From: Mycobacterium dioxanotrophicus
GTDB lineage: Bacteria > Actinomycetota > Actinomycetes > Mycobacteriales > Mycobacteriaceae
DNA length: 64,000 bases
Reading direction: 5' to 3'
Assembly: GCF_002157835.1 (NCBI RefSeq)
Contig: NZ_CP020809.1
Span: 4,092,001 to 4,156,000 of the forward strand
Shown here in pieces: positions 43,896 through 51,413 of this stretch; the first letter of the stretch is position 1; each line of letters begins with the position of its first letter. The position numbers and the translations under genes are program-made. Under the pieces are notes generated by a model that was not told the origin of the DNA, searched no databases, and was given only the letters and a program-made list of their open reading frames with translations.

Positions 43896-43910
43896 TCTCT
43901 ATTTTAGGGA
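43896..43910 (+). promoter_or_regulatory. TCTCTA-NNN-TAGAGA palindrome, site 9
   Basis: TCTCTATTTTAGGGA, 33 bases before the 43944 gene, inside the tRNA array. Confidence 0.75.
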
Positions 43911-43943
43911 TATTGATCGTTTCCAGGAGTGAGGACATCCACC

Positions 43944-44177
43944 ATGTCGATGAACCCGAAACTGCACCTCACACCGATCAGTCTCGGCGGCGTGGGCGTG
44001 CGAGAAAAGTGGAACTATCTGGGAGCACGTGTCGCGCTCGGGTACGGACCGCAAGTTGAGGGCAAGCGCTGCTATTGGTTCCGCCGCGAGAACATCGGCA
44101 CGGGCGGCACCACGCTGATCATTCCGGTCGCTGACTTCTGGCCGGCTGGGCAGCGGTGCGACAGCTCGCCGGCGTAG
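43944..44177 (+). CDS. Small hypothetical protein inside tRNA array
   Basis: 77 residues; ATG at 43944. Beta-rich: LTPISLGGVGVREKWNYLGARV and WFRRENIGTGGTTLIIPVADFW. It has its own palindromic promoter, so it is probably regulated with the helicase and XRE genes. No family recognised. Confidence 0.7.
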   Translation: MSMNPKLHLTPISLGGVGVREKWNYLGARVALGYGPQVEGKRCYWFRRENIGTGGTTLIIPVADFWPAGQRCDSSPA

Positions 44178-44343
44178 GACGTGCACGCAAAGGACTCCAC
44201 GCCCAATGGTTGCCGCTAGTACGGCCGCGAGCAGCGCTCCCACTCCCTCGATTGGCATGACTCCGCCCGATATGAACGGTGGGTCCCCTCCCGAGAGACG
44301 AGCAGCATGAACGCATTCGCAACCGCCGCGAGGCGGACAACCC

Positions 44344-44420
44344 GCCCCGGTAGCTCAGTCCGGCCAGAGCGGCTGCCTTGTAAGCAGCGACCGTCGCCGG
44401 TTCGAATCCGGCCCGGGGCT
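44344..44420 (+). tRNA. tRNA-Thr(TGT)
   Basis: GCCCCGG/CCGGGGC acceptor, anticodon TGT; no full CCA. Confidence 0.92.
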
Positions 44421-44668
44421 CAACCCGATTGTGACGAATGCAGCGGCTCAAAGTGCCGCTCGATCGCCGCAAGCATGTCCTCCATTGTCGCGAGGCCGTA
44501 GCGGAGCCGCTCACGCCTGGCCATGGGCGTGTCTGAAGTCGACGCTTCAGCGAACCGGTCGACTCGGATCCTGAACCGGTGCAACTCATCGGCGTTGCAC
44601 CGGCCGACGACGGCCAACAGCAGACAGCGCTGTTGTTCAAGTAGGGCTGTGTGTGGGGATATCTGCAT
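44420..44668 (-). CDS. Hypothetical protein between tRNAs
   Basis: 82 residues on the minus strand; ATG at 44668. Helical (LLEQQRCLLLAVVGRCNADELHRFRIRVDRFAE). No ribosome site is strong. Could be coding or a spurious frame. Confidence 0.45.
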   Translation of the reverse strand: MQISPHTALLEQQRCLLLAVVGRCNADELHRFRIRVDRFAEASTSDTPMARRERLRYGLATMEDMLAAIERHFEPLHSSQSG

Positions 44669-44777
44669 GCATCACGACGCTAGGCGCCGCTGCGTGAATG
44701 CGCTACTCACCCTTGTCGCTAGCCGAGACCACGCAGATGATCTGGCGGACACGCTCAAGTACGATGCTCGCAGCTTC

Positions 44778-44853
44778 GCCTTCATAGCTCAGTGGCACGA
44801 GCGCGCCCTTGGTATGGGCGAGGCCCCGGGTTCGACCCCCGGTGAAGGCTCCA
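44778..44853 (+). tRNA. tRNA-Thr(GGT)
   Basis: Anticodon GGT in CTTGGTATG; GCCTTCA/TGAAGGC acceptor; encoded CCA. Confidence 0.92.
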
Positions 44854-44991
44854 CGGTTGTCGGTGACTATCCGCTCGCGCAGCGGAGCGCGGAACCGTCA
44901 GACCAGGTCCCCTCCCCCATGCGGGGGTGCATGGGGGCAGTAGCCGAACTGGGCAAGCCAGCTGCAGCTGGTCGAAAGTCGTGGGCTCTAA

Positions 44992-45067
44992 GTGGATGTG
45001 GCGCAGCCGGTAGCGCGTTTCGTTGCCAACGAGAAGGCCGCGGGTTCGATCCCCGCCATCCGCACCA
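44992..45067 (+). tRNA. tRNA-Gly(GCC)
   Basis: Anticodon GCC in GTTGCCAACG; GTGGATG/CATCCGC acceptor; encoded CCA. Confidence 0.9.
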
Positions 45068-45068
45068 T

Positions 45069-45142
45069 GCCCCTCTAGCCCAACTGGTAGAGGCGTCGGA
45101 TTTAGGTTCCGAAGGTTCCCGGTTCGAATCCGGGGAGGGGTA
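45069..45142 (+). tRNA. tRNA-Leu(TAG)
   Basis: Anticodon TAG in GATTTAGGTTC; GCCCCTC/GAGGGGT acceptor. Unusually short variable loop for a Leu tRNA; no CCA. Confidence 0.85.
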
Positions 45143-45158
45143 CACAGAGGAAATACCT

Positions 45159-45231
45159 TGGCCCGTAGCTCAATTGGCAGAGCACGCGACTGTTAATCGC
45201 GTAGTTGAAGGTTCGACCCCTTCCGGGCCAG
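45159..45231 (+). tRNA. tRNA-Asn(GTT)
   Basis: TGGCCCG/CGGGCCA acceptor, anticodon GTT; no CCA. Confidence 0.92.
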
Positions 45232-45242
45232 CGCACCACTTC

Positions 45243-45315
45243 GGGGGCTTAGCTCAGCTGGTAGAGCGCCTGCTTTGCAAGCAGGATGTCGGGAGTTCGA
45301 ATCTCCCAGTCTCCA
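45243..45315 (+). tRNA. tRNA-Ala(TGC)
   Basis: Anticodon TGC in CTTTGCAAG; acceptor GGGGGCT/AGTCTCC with two G-T pairs; no CCA. Confidence 0.9.
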
Positions 45316-45372
45316 CTTCTGGCGCATCCGCGCCACCTGGCCCGCCACGACACTGAAAGGAGGTGCGGCGCC

Positions 45373-45837
45373 ATGACGATGACGGTCCCCGCACCTGCCG
45401 TCGAGGTGTTCAACGCCGACTACAGTCTGCTCGACCGGGTGGGCTGGCAGGCTGCGGTGTCGATGTTGATGCGCGAGGTCGCCTACGCGCTGGAGGCGCA
45501 CGACCCGCCGCAGGTGCTGCGCTCCCCCACCGCCGCAATCGAGCTGCCTAAGTCGCTGCTGCTGGTGCGCTACGCCCCGGTTCCGTACCGTCGCGAAGCC
45601 GATCACGCCAGCCGCGCCGAGATCTTGACGCGCGACGCGAACCGGTGTCAGTTCGTCGGCTGCGGCGGGAGCGCTACGACGATTGATCACCTGTTGCCGC
45701 GCAGTCGCGGAGGCGGAAACACTTGGCACAACCTGGTGGCCAGCTGCGAGGCGTGCAACGGCGCCAAGGCCAATCGCACGCCAGCCGAGGCGGGAATGCG
45801 CCTGGTGCGCGAACCGTTTCGTCCCGGCCACCTGTGA
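45373..45837 (+). CDS. HNH endonuclease inside tRNA array
   Basis: 154 residues; ATG at 45373 after AAAGGAGG. C-terminal HNH: CQFVGC, TIDHLLPRSRGGGNTWHNLVASCEACN. H in IDHL and N in HNL bind the metal; CxxC pairs form the zinc knuckle. The N-terminal part (FNADYSLLDRVGWQAAVSML) matches free-standing HNH proteins common in Actinobacteria and phages. May help the element or its tRNA block move. Confidence 0.9.
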   Translation: MTMTVPAPAVEVFNADYSLLDRVGWQAAVSMLMREVAYALEAHDPPQVLRSPTAAIELPKSLLLVRYAPVPYRREADHASRAEILTRDANRCQFVGCGGSATTIDHLLPRSRGGGNTWHNLVASCEACNGAKANRTPAEAGMRLVREPFRPGHL

Positions 45838-45901
45838 CGGCGGCTGTCTCCCACACCGTGTCGACCGGCACGGTGCGGGACACAGCCGCCGACCCGACAT
45901 G

Positions 45902-45973
45902 GTCCGTTGGAGTAGTTGGTTATCTCGCCACTTTCTCAAGGTGGAGATCACGGGTTCGATCCCCGTACGGACT
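45902..45973 (+). tRNA. tRNA-Glu(CTC)
   Basis: GTCCGT/ACGGAC acceptor, anticodon CTC in TTTCTCAAGG; no CCA. Confidence 0.9.
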
Positions 45974-46110
45974 ACCTAACCGTCGCCGGTCAGCCGGCTG
46001 TCACGTCAGGCAGACTGTTGATTTCCGCGCTCAATGCGCGCCATGGCATTACCCGCGCGGTGATGGGGGCGGTCGATGCGCACCTGCAGCTGCGGGCAAG
46101 CACCTGAAAT

Positions 46111-46183
46111 GGTCCCGAAGCTGACACGGTTCAAGCGCCAGGTTGAAGCCCCGGAGACGCCGGTTCGACTCCGGTCGGGACCG
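46111..46183 (+). tRNA. tRNA-Phe(GAA)
   Basis: GGTCCCG/CGGGACC acceptor; loop TTGAAGC gives anticodon GAA, with one A-C mismatch in the anticodon stem; no CCA. Confidence 0.75.
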
Positions 46184-46195
46184 CTTTTGTCAGTG

Positions 46196-46224
46196 TGCAG
46201 GTTCGACTCCCGCCACCGACACCA
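46196..46224 (+). pseudogene. 3' tRNA remnant
   Basis: T-arm with GGTTCGACTCC, the acceptor half CACCGAC and ACCA are present, but no 5' half is found. Confidence 0.6.
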
Positions 46225-46225
46225 A

Positions 46226-46298
46226 GCCGCGGTAGCTCAGTGGAAAGAGCATCTGCCTACGAAGCAGGGGGCCGGGGGTTCAAATCCCTCTCGCGGTG
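46226..46298 (+). tRNA. tRNA-Arg(ACG)
   Basis: Anticodon ACG in CCTACGAAGC; acceptor GCCGCGG/TCGCGGT; no full CCA. Confidence 0.9.
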
Positions 46299-46329
46299 CA
46301 ACGGACCGGGGACCGCCAACTCCCCGAAA

Positions 46330-46406
46330 CGATCTGTAGCTCAGACGGTTAGAGCGCATCGCTGATAACGATGAGGTCCGAGGTTCAACTCCTCGCAGGT
46401 CGACCA
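46330..46406 (+). tRNA. tRNA-Ile(GAT)
   Basis: CGATCTG/CAGGTCG acceptor, anticodon GAT; encoded CCA. Confidence 0.93.
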
Positions 46407-46426
46407 CGCGGCGGATCGCCGCGCAT

Positions 46427-46503
46427 GCCGGTGTAGAGCAGCTGGTTAGCTCGCCGCCCTGTCAAGGCGGAGGTCGCGGGTTCAAAACCCGTCGCTGGCG
46501 CCA
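46427..46503 (+). tRNA. tRNA-Asp(GTC)
   Basis: GCCGGTG/CGCTGGC acceptor, anticodon GTC; encoded CCA. Confidence 0.93.
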
Positions 46504-46525
46504 GCGGTGCAATGGGCACCGTTTA

Positions 46526-46600
46526 GGTCTCGTAGCTCAGCGGGAGAGCGCCGCGCCTACAACGCGGATGTCGGGGGTTCGAAACCCTCCGGGACCACCA
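46526..46600 (+). tRNA. tRNA-Val(TAC)
   Basis: GGTCTCG/CGGGACC acceptor, anticodon TAC; encoded CCA. Confidence 0.93.
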
Positions 46601-46601
46601 C

Positions 46602-46686
46602 GCCGGCACGGCGCAGATGGCGAGGCGCGCCTGACTGTAAATCAGGTCTCTCGGGTGAGGGGGTTCGAATCCCTCTGCCGGCACCA
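46602..46686 (+). tRNA. tRNA-Tyr(GTA)
   Basis: Long variable arm, anticodon GTA, GCCGGCA/TGCCGGC acceptor; encoded CCA. Confidence 0.93.
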
Positions 46687-46715
46687 AGGCCCGCGTCGGC
46701 CTCAACGACGCGAAA

Positions 46716-46789
46716 CGGGGTGTGGCGCAGCTTGGTAGCGCGTTCGCTTTGGGAGCGAAAGGTCCTCGGTTCAAATCCGGGTACCCCGA
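46716..46789 (+). tRNA. tRNA-Pro(TGG)
   Basis: CGGGGTG/TACCCCG acceptor, anticodon TGG; no CCA. Confidence 0.92.
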
Positions 46790-46800
46790 CAAGATTTTCA

Positions 46801-46873
46801 GCCGGCGTAGCTCAGCGGATAGAGCGCCTGCTTCCGAAGCAGGAGGGACCGAGTTCGATTCTCGGCGCGGGTA
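46801..46873 (+). tRNA. tRNA-Arg(CCG)
   Basis: Anticodon CCG in CTTCCGAAG; one mismatch in the acceptor; no CCA. Confidence 0.88.
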
Positions 46874-46877
46874 CTTC

Positions 46878-46956
46878 GCCTCCATAGCTCAGTCTGGTCC
46901 AGAGCCACCGACTTTTAATCGGAGGGTCGCAGGTTCGAATCCTGCTGGGGGCACCA
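46878..46956 (+). tRNA. tRNA-Lys(TTT)
   Basis: GCCTCCA/TGGGGGC acceptor, anticodon TTT; encoded CCA. Confidence 0.92.
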
Positions 46957-47084
46957 GGTCGTATCTTCGGCCGAGATCTGGAAGATGAACGCGCCCGGGC
47001 GCGCACGGCTTCGAACACCGTTGGTCGCTTCGGCGATGGGGATCAGCGCCTCCGTCTTCCGCTTTACGGGGATCTCTCCCCTAT

Positions 47085-47157
47085 GCGTCCGTGGTCTAGC
47101 GGCTATGACGCCGGTCTCCAAAACCGGACAACGCAGGTTCGAGTCCTGCCGGGCGTG
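47085..47157 (+). tRNA. tRNA-Trp(CCA)
   Basis: GCGTCCG/CGGGCGT acceptor, anticodon CCA; no full 3' CCA. Confidence 0.9.
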
Positions 47158-47223
47158 CAGATCTCCGATCACCGAACGATGGTCGGATCCAGAGGTCGTG
47201 GCGACGATCGCGGTCTCGTCCAT

Positions 47224-47297
47224 GGCGCCGTGCTGTGATGGCTAGGCACTCGGGCTTTCACCTCGGGGATGCGCGGGTTCGATTCCCGTCGGCGCTA
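47224..47297 (+). tRNA. tRNA-Glu(TTC)
   Basis: GGCGCCG/CGGCGCT acceptor, anticodon TTC in GCTTTCACC; no CCA. Confidence 0.9.
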
Positions 47298-47468
47298 CTG
47301 CTTTCGGCGTGTCGTGGCACTTCAGTGGAACATTCCGCACGCCGCGGAGATGCTTAATCCGCGAGATCCTGTGTCAACGCCACCCCTGGTATCACCTGGC
47401 GAAGGCACCTCCACGACGCCGCACTTACCCTCGGACGAGAGGTGACCTGCACGGGATCTCGCACATAT

Positions 47469-47544
47469 GCCCCTGTAGCTCAGCGGACAGAGCAGCGCGG
47501 TCCTAACGCGACGGCCGGCGGTTCGAATCCGTCTGGGGGCACCA
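47469..47544 (+). tRNA. tRNA-Arg(CCT)
   Basis: GCCCCTG/TGGGGGC acceptor, anticodon CCT; encoded CCA. Confidence 0.92.
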
Positions 47545-47571
47545 GTTTCGAGCATGACGAGGGGAACGACC

Positions 47572-48177
47572 ATGACGCGCGAGCCTCACCTGTTGCCGGC
47601 TGATGTCGGAGACCTGTTCATCGTGGACGTCGAGGCGACTGACAAGACTCCAATGTCGGGTCTGATGACCGAGTTCGCCGTGGTCCACGTCGTCACCGGG
47701 GCGTCGTTCTATGGGCACGTGTACCGCGCTCATCCGCACCCTGATACCCCGGCCCTGCCGGTCGTGGAACTCGACGCCGCGGGACGACCGATCGTTGACG
47801 CCTATTGGATCACCGACGGCCAAGACACCGCAGATGCCACTCACGCCCGCAAGGCCAGCGGAGTGGCCCAGGCGCTGCACCGCTGGCTCGACGGCTTTGG
47901 TCTCGCACGGCGCACTTTGGTCAGCGACAACAACGGCTTCGATGCGATGTGGCTGAACTGCTTCACCGACGAACAGCTCCGGCGAGTGCTGTTCGGTCAC
48001 TCGTCGCGGCGCATCGGTGACTTCTACGCCGGCTCTCGCGGCAAGTGGAACGATCAATCATCGTGGAAGGGGTTGCGGCGTACCCACCATCCGCTCGATG
48101 ACGCTCGCGGAAACGCCGAAGCCCTGCGGACCCTGTTGGGCATTCCGGAGCCTCACCTCGCCGAAGCTTCGCACTAG
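47572..48177 (+). CDS. DEDDh-type 3'-5' exonuclease in tRNA array
   Basis: 201 residues from ATG at 47572 after GAGGGG. FIVDVEATDKTPM has the DxE pair (Exo I), VSDNNGFDAMWL Exo II, and HHPLDDARGNAEAL Exo III with the H-x4-D pair. It is an RNase T / DnaQ-like single-domain nuclease. In a tRNA array a role in trimming tRNA 3' ends is attractive, since only 11 of the 32 tRNAs encode CCA; it may equally act on DNA or small RNA. Confidence 0.85.
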   Translation: MTREPHLLPADVGDLFIVDVEATDKTPMSGLMTEFAVVHVVTGASFYGHVYRAHPHPDTPALPVVELDAAGRPIVDAYWITDGQDTADATHARKASGVAQALHRWLDGFGLARRTLVSDNNGFDAMWLNCFTDEQLRRVLFGHSSRRIGDFYAGSRGKWNDQSSWKGLRRTHHPLDDARGNAEALRTLLGIPEPHLAEASH

Positions 48178-48188
48178 AGAGAAGACGC

Positions 48189-48263
48189 GGGCCGTCGGCG
48201 CAGTTGGTAGCGCGCGCTTCCACGGCATGGGAAAGGTCGCGGGTTCGGGCCCAGCCGGGGCCA
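48189..48263 (+). tRNA. tRNA-like, probably tRNA-Ala(GGC), degenerate
   Basis: GCGC D-stem, loop ACGGCAT giving GGC, and T-arm GGGTTCGGGCCC. The acceptor pairs poorly and loop position 33 is C instead of U, so it may be inactive. Confidence 0.45.
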
Positions 48264-48345
48264 CGCTGCATGGTCGAGCGCGATTTACCGCGGCGGGCGT
48301 CCATGCTAGCGATCCGATACCAATGTCGCCGCCCGTATCAGCCCA

Positions 48346-48419
48346 CGCGGAGTAGGGCAGGTAGGTAGCCCGCCGGGCTCATAACCCGGAGGTCGCGGGT
48401 TCGAATCCCGCCTCCGCAA
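48346..48419 (+). tRNA. tRNA-fMet(CAT), initiator
   Basis: Anticodon CAT, C1-A72 mismatch (CGCGGAG against CTCCGCA) and three consecutive GC pairs next to the anticodon loop are the initiator-tRNA signatures; no CCA. Confidence 0.9.
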
Positions 48420-48433
48420 CGACGTTCGCGCTG

Positions 48434-48461
48434 TCAGGGGTCGATTCCCCTCCTCCGATCC
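48434..48461 (+). pseudogene. tRNA T-arm remnant
   Basis: AGGGGTCGATTCCCCT resembles a T-arm with one T lost; no full cloverleaf found. Confidence 0.5.
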
Positions 48462-48556
48462 GCACGGGGAGGGCAGATTGCAGCGCGGCAAACTCGGTGA
48501 GGCTCGAAAGCCATCGAGTTCAAGGCCGGGCAGCACGGAGCATCGCCGTGCCTGAC

Positions 48557-48627
48557 GCTCCGTAGCTCAGCTGGCAGAGCTCCGCACTCATAATGCGGTG
48601 GTCGCGGGTTCAAGTCCCGCCGGAGCA
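48557..48627 (+). tRNA. tRNA-Met(CAT), elongator or Ile2
   Basis: GCTCCG/CGGAGC acceptor and CAT anticodon without initiator features. If lysidine-modified it would read AUA as Ile; this cannot be told from the sequence. Confidence 0.85.
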
Positions 48628-48660
48628 ACGCCGCGCTGACCAAACAGGCTGGCACACCCT

Positions 48661-48748
48661 GGAGGGCCAACCCGACGGATGGCGACGGGAACTGTCTTGA
48701 AAACAGCCGAAGCGCAAGCTCTTGGGAGTTCGATCCTCCCGCCCTCCG
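48661..48748 (+). tRNA. tRNA-Ser(TGA)
   Basis: GGAGGGC/GCCCTCC acceptor, long variable arm, anticodon TGA; no CCA. Confidence 0.92.
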
Positions 48749-48886
48749 CGCACCGACACGGTTGAATACCGCGCTGGAACTGCCTGCCCTGGCTGAGATG
48801 CTGGGTGCGGGTGGCTCCGCCTCTGCGGCCGTGGACGAACGGTTCGGAGACGTCGGCCCGGGCTGATCTGTATGTCGTCCTGTCAT

Positions 48887-48962
48887 GGCGGTGGTAGCTC
48901 AATCGGCAGAGCACCTGGTTGTGGTCCAGGAGGTAGTCGGGTTCGAATCCCACCCATCGCCC
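48887..48962 (+). tRNA. tRNA-His(GTG)
   Basis: GGCGGTG/CATCGCC acceptor, discriminator C, anticodon GTG; no full CCA. Confidence 0.88.
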
Positions 48963-49228
48963 CAAACGTCTCCCTCGGACGGGAACGGCCCCGCGAGCCG
49001 TGCAGACGGCCAGACATGCCGTCCTTCCGCGATCCAGTGCCCGCGGGCTGCCAAGGGGCGCATCTTCGCATTTCAATCGTGTTTTCGTGCGATACATGGG
49101 TAAGCGCTGGCTCGGGAGATAAAACACCGACGCGGACCTGAAAGTACCAATCAAGCCACCTCTGCAGTAACGTGAGCACACAGACGCACCGTTAACCGAG
49201 AACTCACAAATACGCAATGGAGTTAATC

Positions 49229-49669
49229 GTGGCTGACCAAGCAGAAGACTCCGAACTGGCAGCGAAGATCAATCGGCTGTTCGAGATCATGCGGAAACCG
49301 ACCGAATCGCCGCTCTCTAATGCTGCCGCAGCTGAGGCCATCACCGCGAAGACCGGCGTATCGATCAGCTCCGCCTACTTGTGGCAGCTCAGGTCAGGGA
49401 TGAAAACTAATCCCACGATCGCTCACCTTCGTGCGATTGCTACATACTTCGGCGTTCCTGCGTCCTACCTGATTGACGACGGTACGGACCCCAACATTGA
49501 CGCCCAGCTACGTTTGCTACAAACTCTCCGAGATGCCGGAGTGCGTGACATCGCCGCACGTGCGTCTGGACTGACACCACAGTCGCTTGAGAGTATTCGA
49601 ATAATGGTTGACCAGGCACGACGCGTCGAGCAACTGCCCCCTGTCGATCATGCCGATGACGAGTCCTGA
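49229..49669 (+). CDS. EspR-like helix-turn-helix regulator
   Basis: 146 residues from GTG at 49229 (TGGAG before it; an ATG at 49217 is possible). The core ISSAYLWQLRSGMKTNPTIAHLRAIATYFGVPASYLID matches the EspR recognition region (SAPYLSQLRSG...TNP...), and the C-terminal RDAGVRDIAARASGL matches the EspR dimerisation helices. EspR regulates ESX-1 secretion genes in M. tuberculosis. Followed by a HEIGH peptidase, membrane protein and P450 in one operon. Confidence 0.88.
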   Translation: MADQAEDSELAAKINRLFEIMRKPTESPLSNAAAAEAITAKTGVSISSAYLWQLRSGMKTNPTIAHLRAIATYFGVPASYLIDDGTDPNIDAQLRLLQTLRDAGVRDIAARASGLTPQSLESIRIMVDQARRVEQLPPVDHADDES

Positions 49670-49698
49670 CCAGGCGGACCTGTAGCGGGGGGTTCTCA

Positions 49699-50199
49699 AT
49701 GACACTGTCCAACCAAGACATGCTTGACCTAGCGCGAACGCTCCCGATCCCCTCTCCATGGGACCGGGACGTTTTTGTGCAGGGGGTTGCCGACATGCGC
49801 GGCCGGCCGATCACGTTGATCCCAACCGACACTGCCTCGCTGATCGATAGTCCGTGCGGGCTGTGGCTTCGCCGGGATTCTGATGATCTGATCCTGCACG
49901 AGGCGGGGACGTCGGACTACCACGTCGACCAAATTGTCTGTCACGAGATCGGGCATATGCTCCTCGGTCACGGAGTCGCTGTCCGCCCTACCACAGATGG
50001 TCAGCACAGGGCCGAAGTGTGTCGTGGTCTACTTCCCACGCTCGATCCCGAAAGTGTTCTCGCAGTGTTGGGACGCAAAGAGTTTGAGGTCGACCAGGAA
50101 CGTGACGCTGAGATGTTCGCATACATCCTCATGCTGACGGCAATGGAGCGCAGCAACGAAGCATCGATGATGCGCAGCGTGTTCTTCCGGTCGCGATGA
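49699..50199 (+). CDS. HEIGH-motif metallopeptidase (ImmA/IrrE-like)
   Basis: 166 residues, ATG after GGGGGG. Contains VCHEIGHMLLGHG, a zinc HExxH motif; acidic D/E residues follow. ImmA/IrrE-type peptidases cleave XRE-type repressors, for example ImmA cutting ImmR. The gene just upstream encodes an XRE/EspR-like protein, its likely target. Stop overlaps the next start (ATGA). Confidence 0.85.
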   Translation: MTLSNQDMLDLARTLPIPSPWDRDVFVQGVADMRGRPITLIPTDTASLIDSPCGLWLRRDSDDLILHEAGTSDYHVDQIVCHEIGHMLLGHGVAVRPTTDGQHRAEVCRGLLPTLDPESVLAVLGRKEFEVDQERDAEMFAYILMLTAMERSNEASMMRSVFFRSR

Positions 50200-51413
50200 C
50201 GACAGTTCCCGCCGCAATCACATGGCCGCTGCTTGCCCTGATGGCCGTGATCGTCGTGGTGCGGTATGCGTTTTTCAGATCTAGTTCCTACGAGCGGTAT
50301 CTGAACCGCACGCTGAGCCTGCTGCTGCTGGCGAACCTGTTGCGTGAGCCCGTGATCGATAGCTATCTGATTGAGTCTGGATTGCTCACAATTGCTGATG
50401 CTCAACAGATCTCGCTGGTACTGCTGATCTTCGCCTGTACGGAGTTCATGGGGTTCGTCACGGTCTGGGCGAATAACCACAGCGGTGCGTCGTCTGAAGG
50501 TGTCCGGCGACGGCACTTCTACCATCGAGTCGCCGCCGCCGTGCTGGCCGCGGCCTTCATTGCTGCTGGCACCCCGGCGCGTAATGCGGGTCAAACACTC
50601 GAGCAGTTCGGCGGATGGACCAGCGTCACAGCATGGGTTTTCGACACCACAATCTATGTGGCCATGGCGACGATGCTCATCAGGATGGTGCACAAGGAAC
50701 TCATCCGCCCCGATGCCCACCGCAACGAGCGCCTGGTTGCCGTCGCCGGCTACACGATCGCGATATCCATCATCATCACCTGCGTCGAGGCAGTCGCCCT
50801 CAACGTGTTCGAGAATTTGAACTGGCTGCACAGCGTGGACTTCCGCCTCAAACTGCATGGCAGCTGCATCTTTTGGGAATCGACGCTGGCCATAGTGCTC
50901 GGCACAGTGCCCGTTGTGCTCGCCCTCAACGCCCGCGCCGGGTGGGATGCCACCAGTCGCAACTGGCGAAGACTGCAGCTTTTGAAGGAAAGCATGATCG
51001 AGGCGGTGCCTTCGGTGGCATTCGAACTGCAATCCCGTGCGTCCGGACGGCAGAAAACTTCTCTGGATCTGCACCAGGTCACGGTGCAGATCCGTGACGC
51101 CATCCTGCGACTGCGCGGCTATGTCACAGGCATCGATGACGATCACATCGCCGACCATCTGCGCAGATGGGCCGTGCCTGAAGAACAACGGGACGCGGCA
51201 GCCCAGGCCCTGCGACTCGCCTGGGCAATCAACGCCAAAAATTCCGGTGTCGATCCAACGCCGCTGGACACATCAACCATCGTGCAGTCACGTTCGACCA
51301 CCCTTGAAGAAGAAACCGCCGAGCTGCTGCGCTTGGCGACCTGGTGGCCGGAGGCTCAGGCGGCCGTTCGCCAGCGCCGGACCGCCCAGCCCCAATCCCA
51401 GGAGCGAGCATGA
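50196..51413 (+). CDS. Multi-pass membrane protein (MAB_1171c / DUF6545-like)
   Basis: 405 residues. About six to seven hydrophobic segments in the first 230 residues (WPLLALMAVIVVVRYAF, TLSLLLLANLL, QQISLVLLIFACTEF, FYHRVAAAVLAAAFIAA, VFDTTIYVAMATM, YTIAISIIITCVEAVAL) and a cytoplasmic helical tail of about 170. Matches by layout a family usually found next to HTH and HEIGH peptidase genes in Actinobacteria. Probably a membrane sensor. Coupled to both neighbours by ATGA overlaps. Confidence 0.8.
   Translation: MTTVPAAITWPLLALMAVIVVVRYAFFRSSSYERYLNRTLSLLLLANLLREPVIDSYLIESGLLTIADAQQISLVLLIFACTEFMGFVTVWANNHSGASSEGVRRRHFYHRVAAAVLAAAFIAAGTPARNAGQTLEQFGGWTSVTAWVFDTTIYVAMATMLIRMVHKELIRPDAHRNERLVAVAGYTIAISIIITCVEAVALNVFENLNWLHSVDFRLKLHGSCIFWESTLAIVLGTVPVVLALNARAGWDATSRNWRRLQLLKESMIEAVPSVAFELQSRASGRQKTSLDLHQVTVQIRDAILRLRGYVTGIDDDHIADHLRRWAVPEEQRDAAAQALRLAWAINAKNSGVDPTPLDTSTIVQSRSTTLEEETAELLRLATWWPEAQAAVRQRRTAQPQSQERA

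Noticed and set aside
44862..44990. Possible tRNA in the spacer before tRNA-Gly(GCC)
   Set aside because: Several short inverted repeats occur but no T-arm or anticodon loop can be drawn.
47306..47384. Possible tRNA between tRNA-Glu and tRNA-Arg
   Set aside because: The ends pair (GGCGT with ACGCC) and ACC follows, but no T-loop GTTCGA and the anticodon loop has nine bases.
48465..48545. Possible tRNA-Ser(CGA)
   Set aside because: Contains GCTCGAAAGC, but the loop is six bases and the T-arm and acceptor do not pair.
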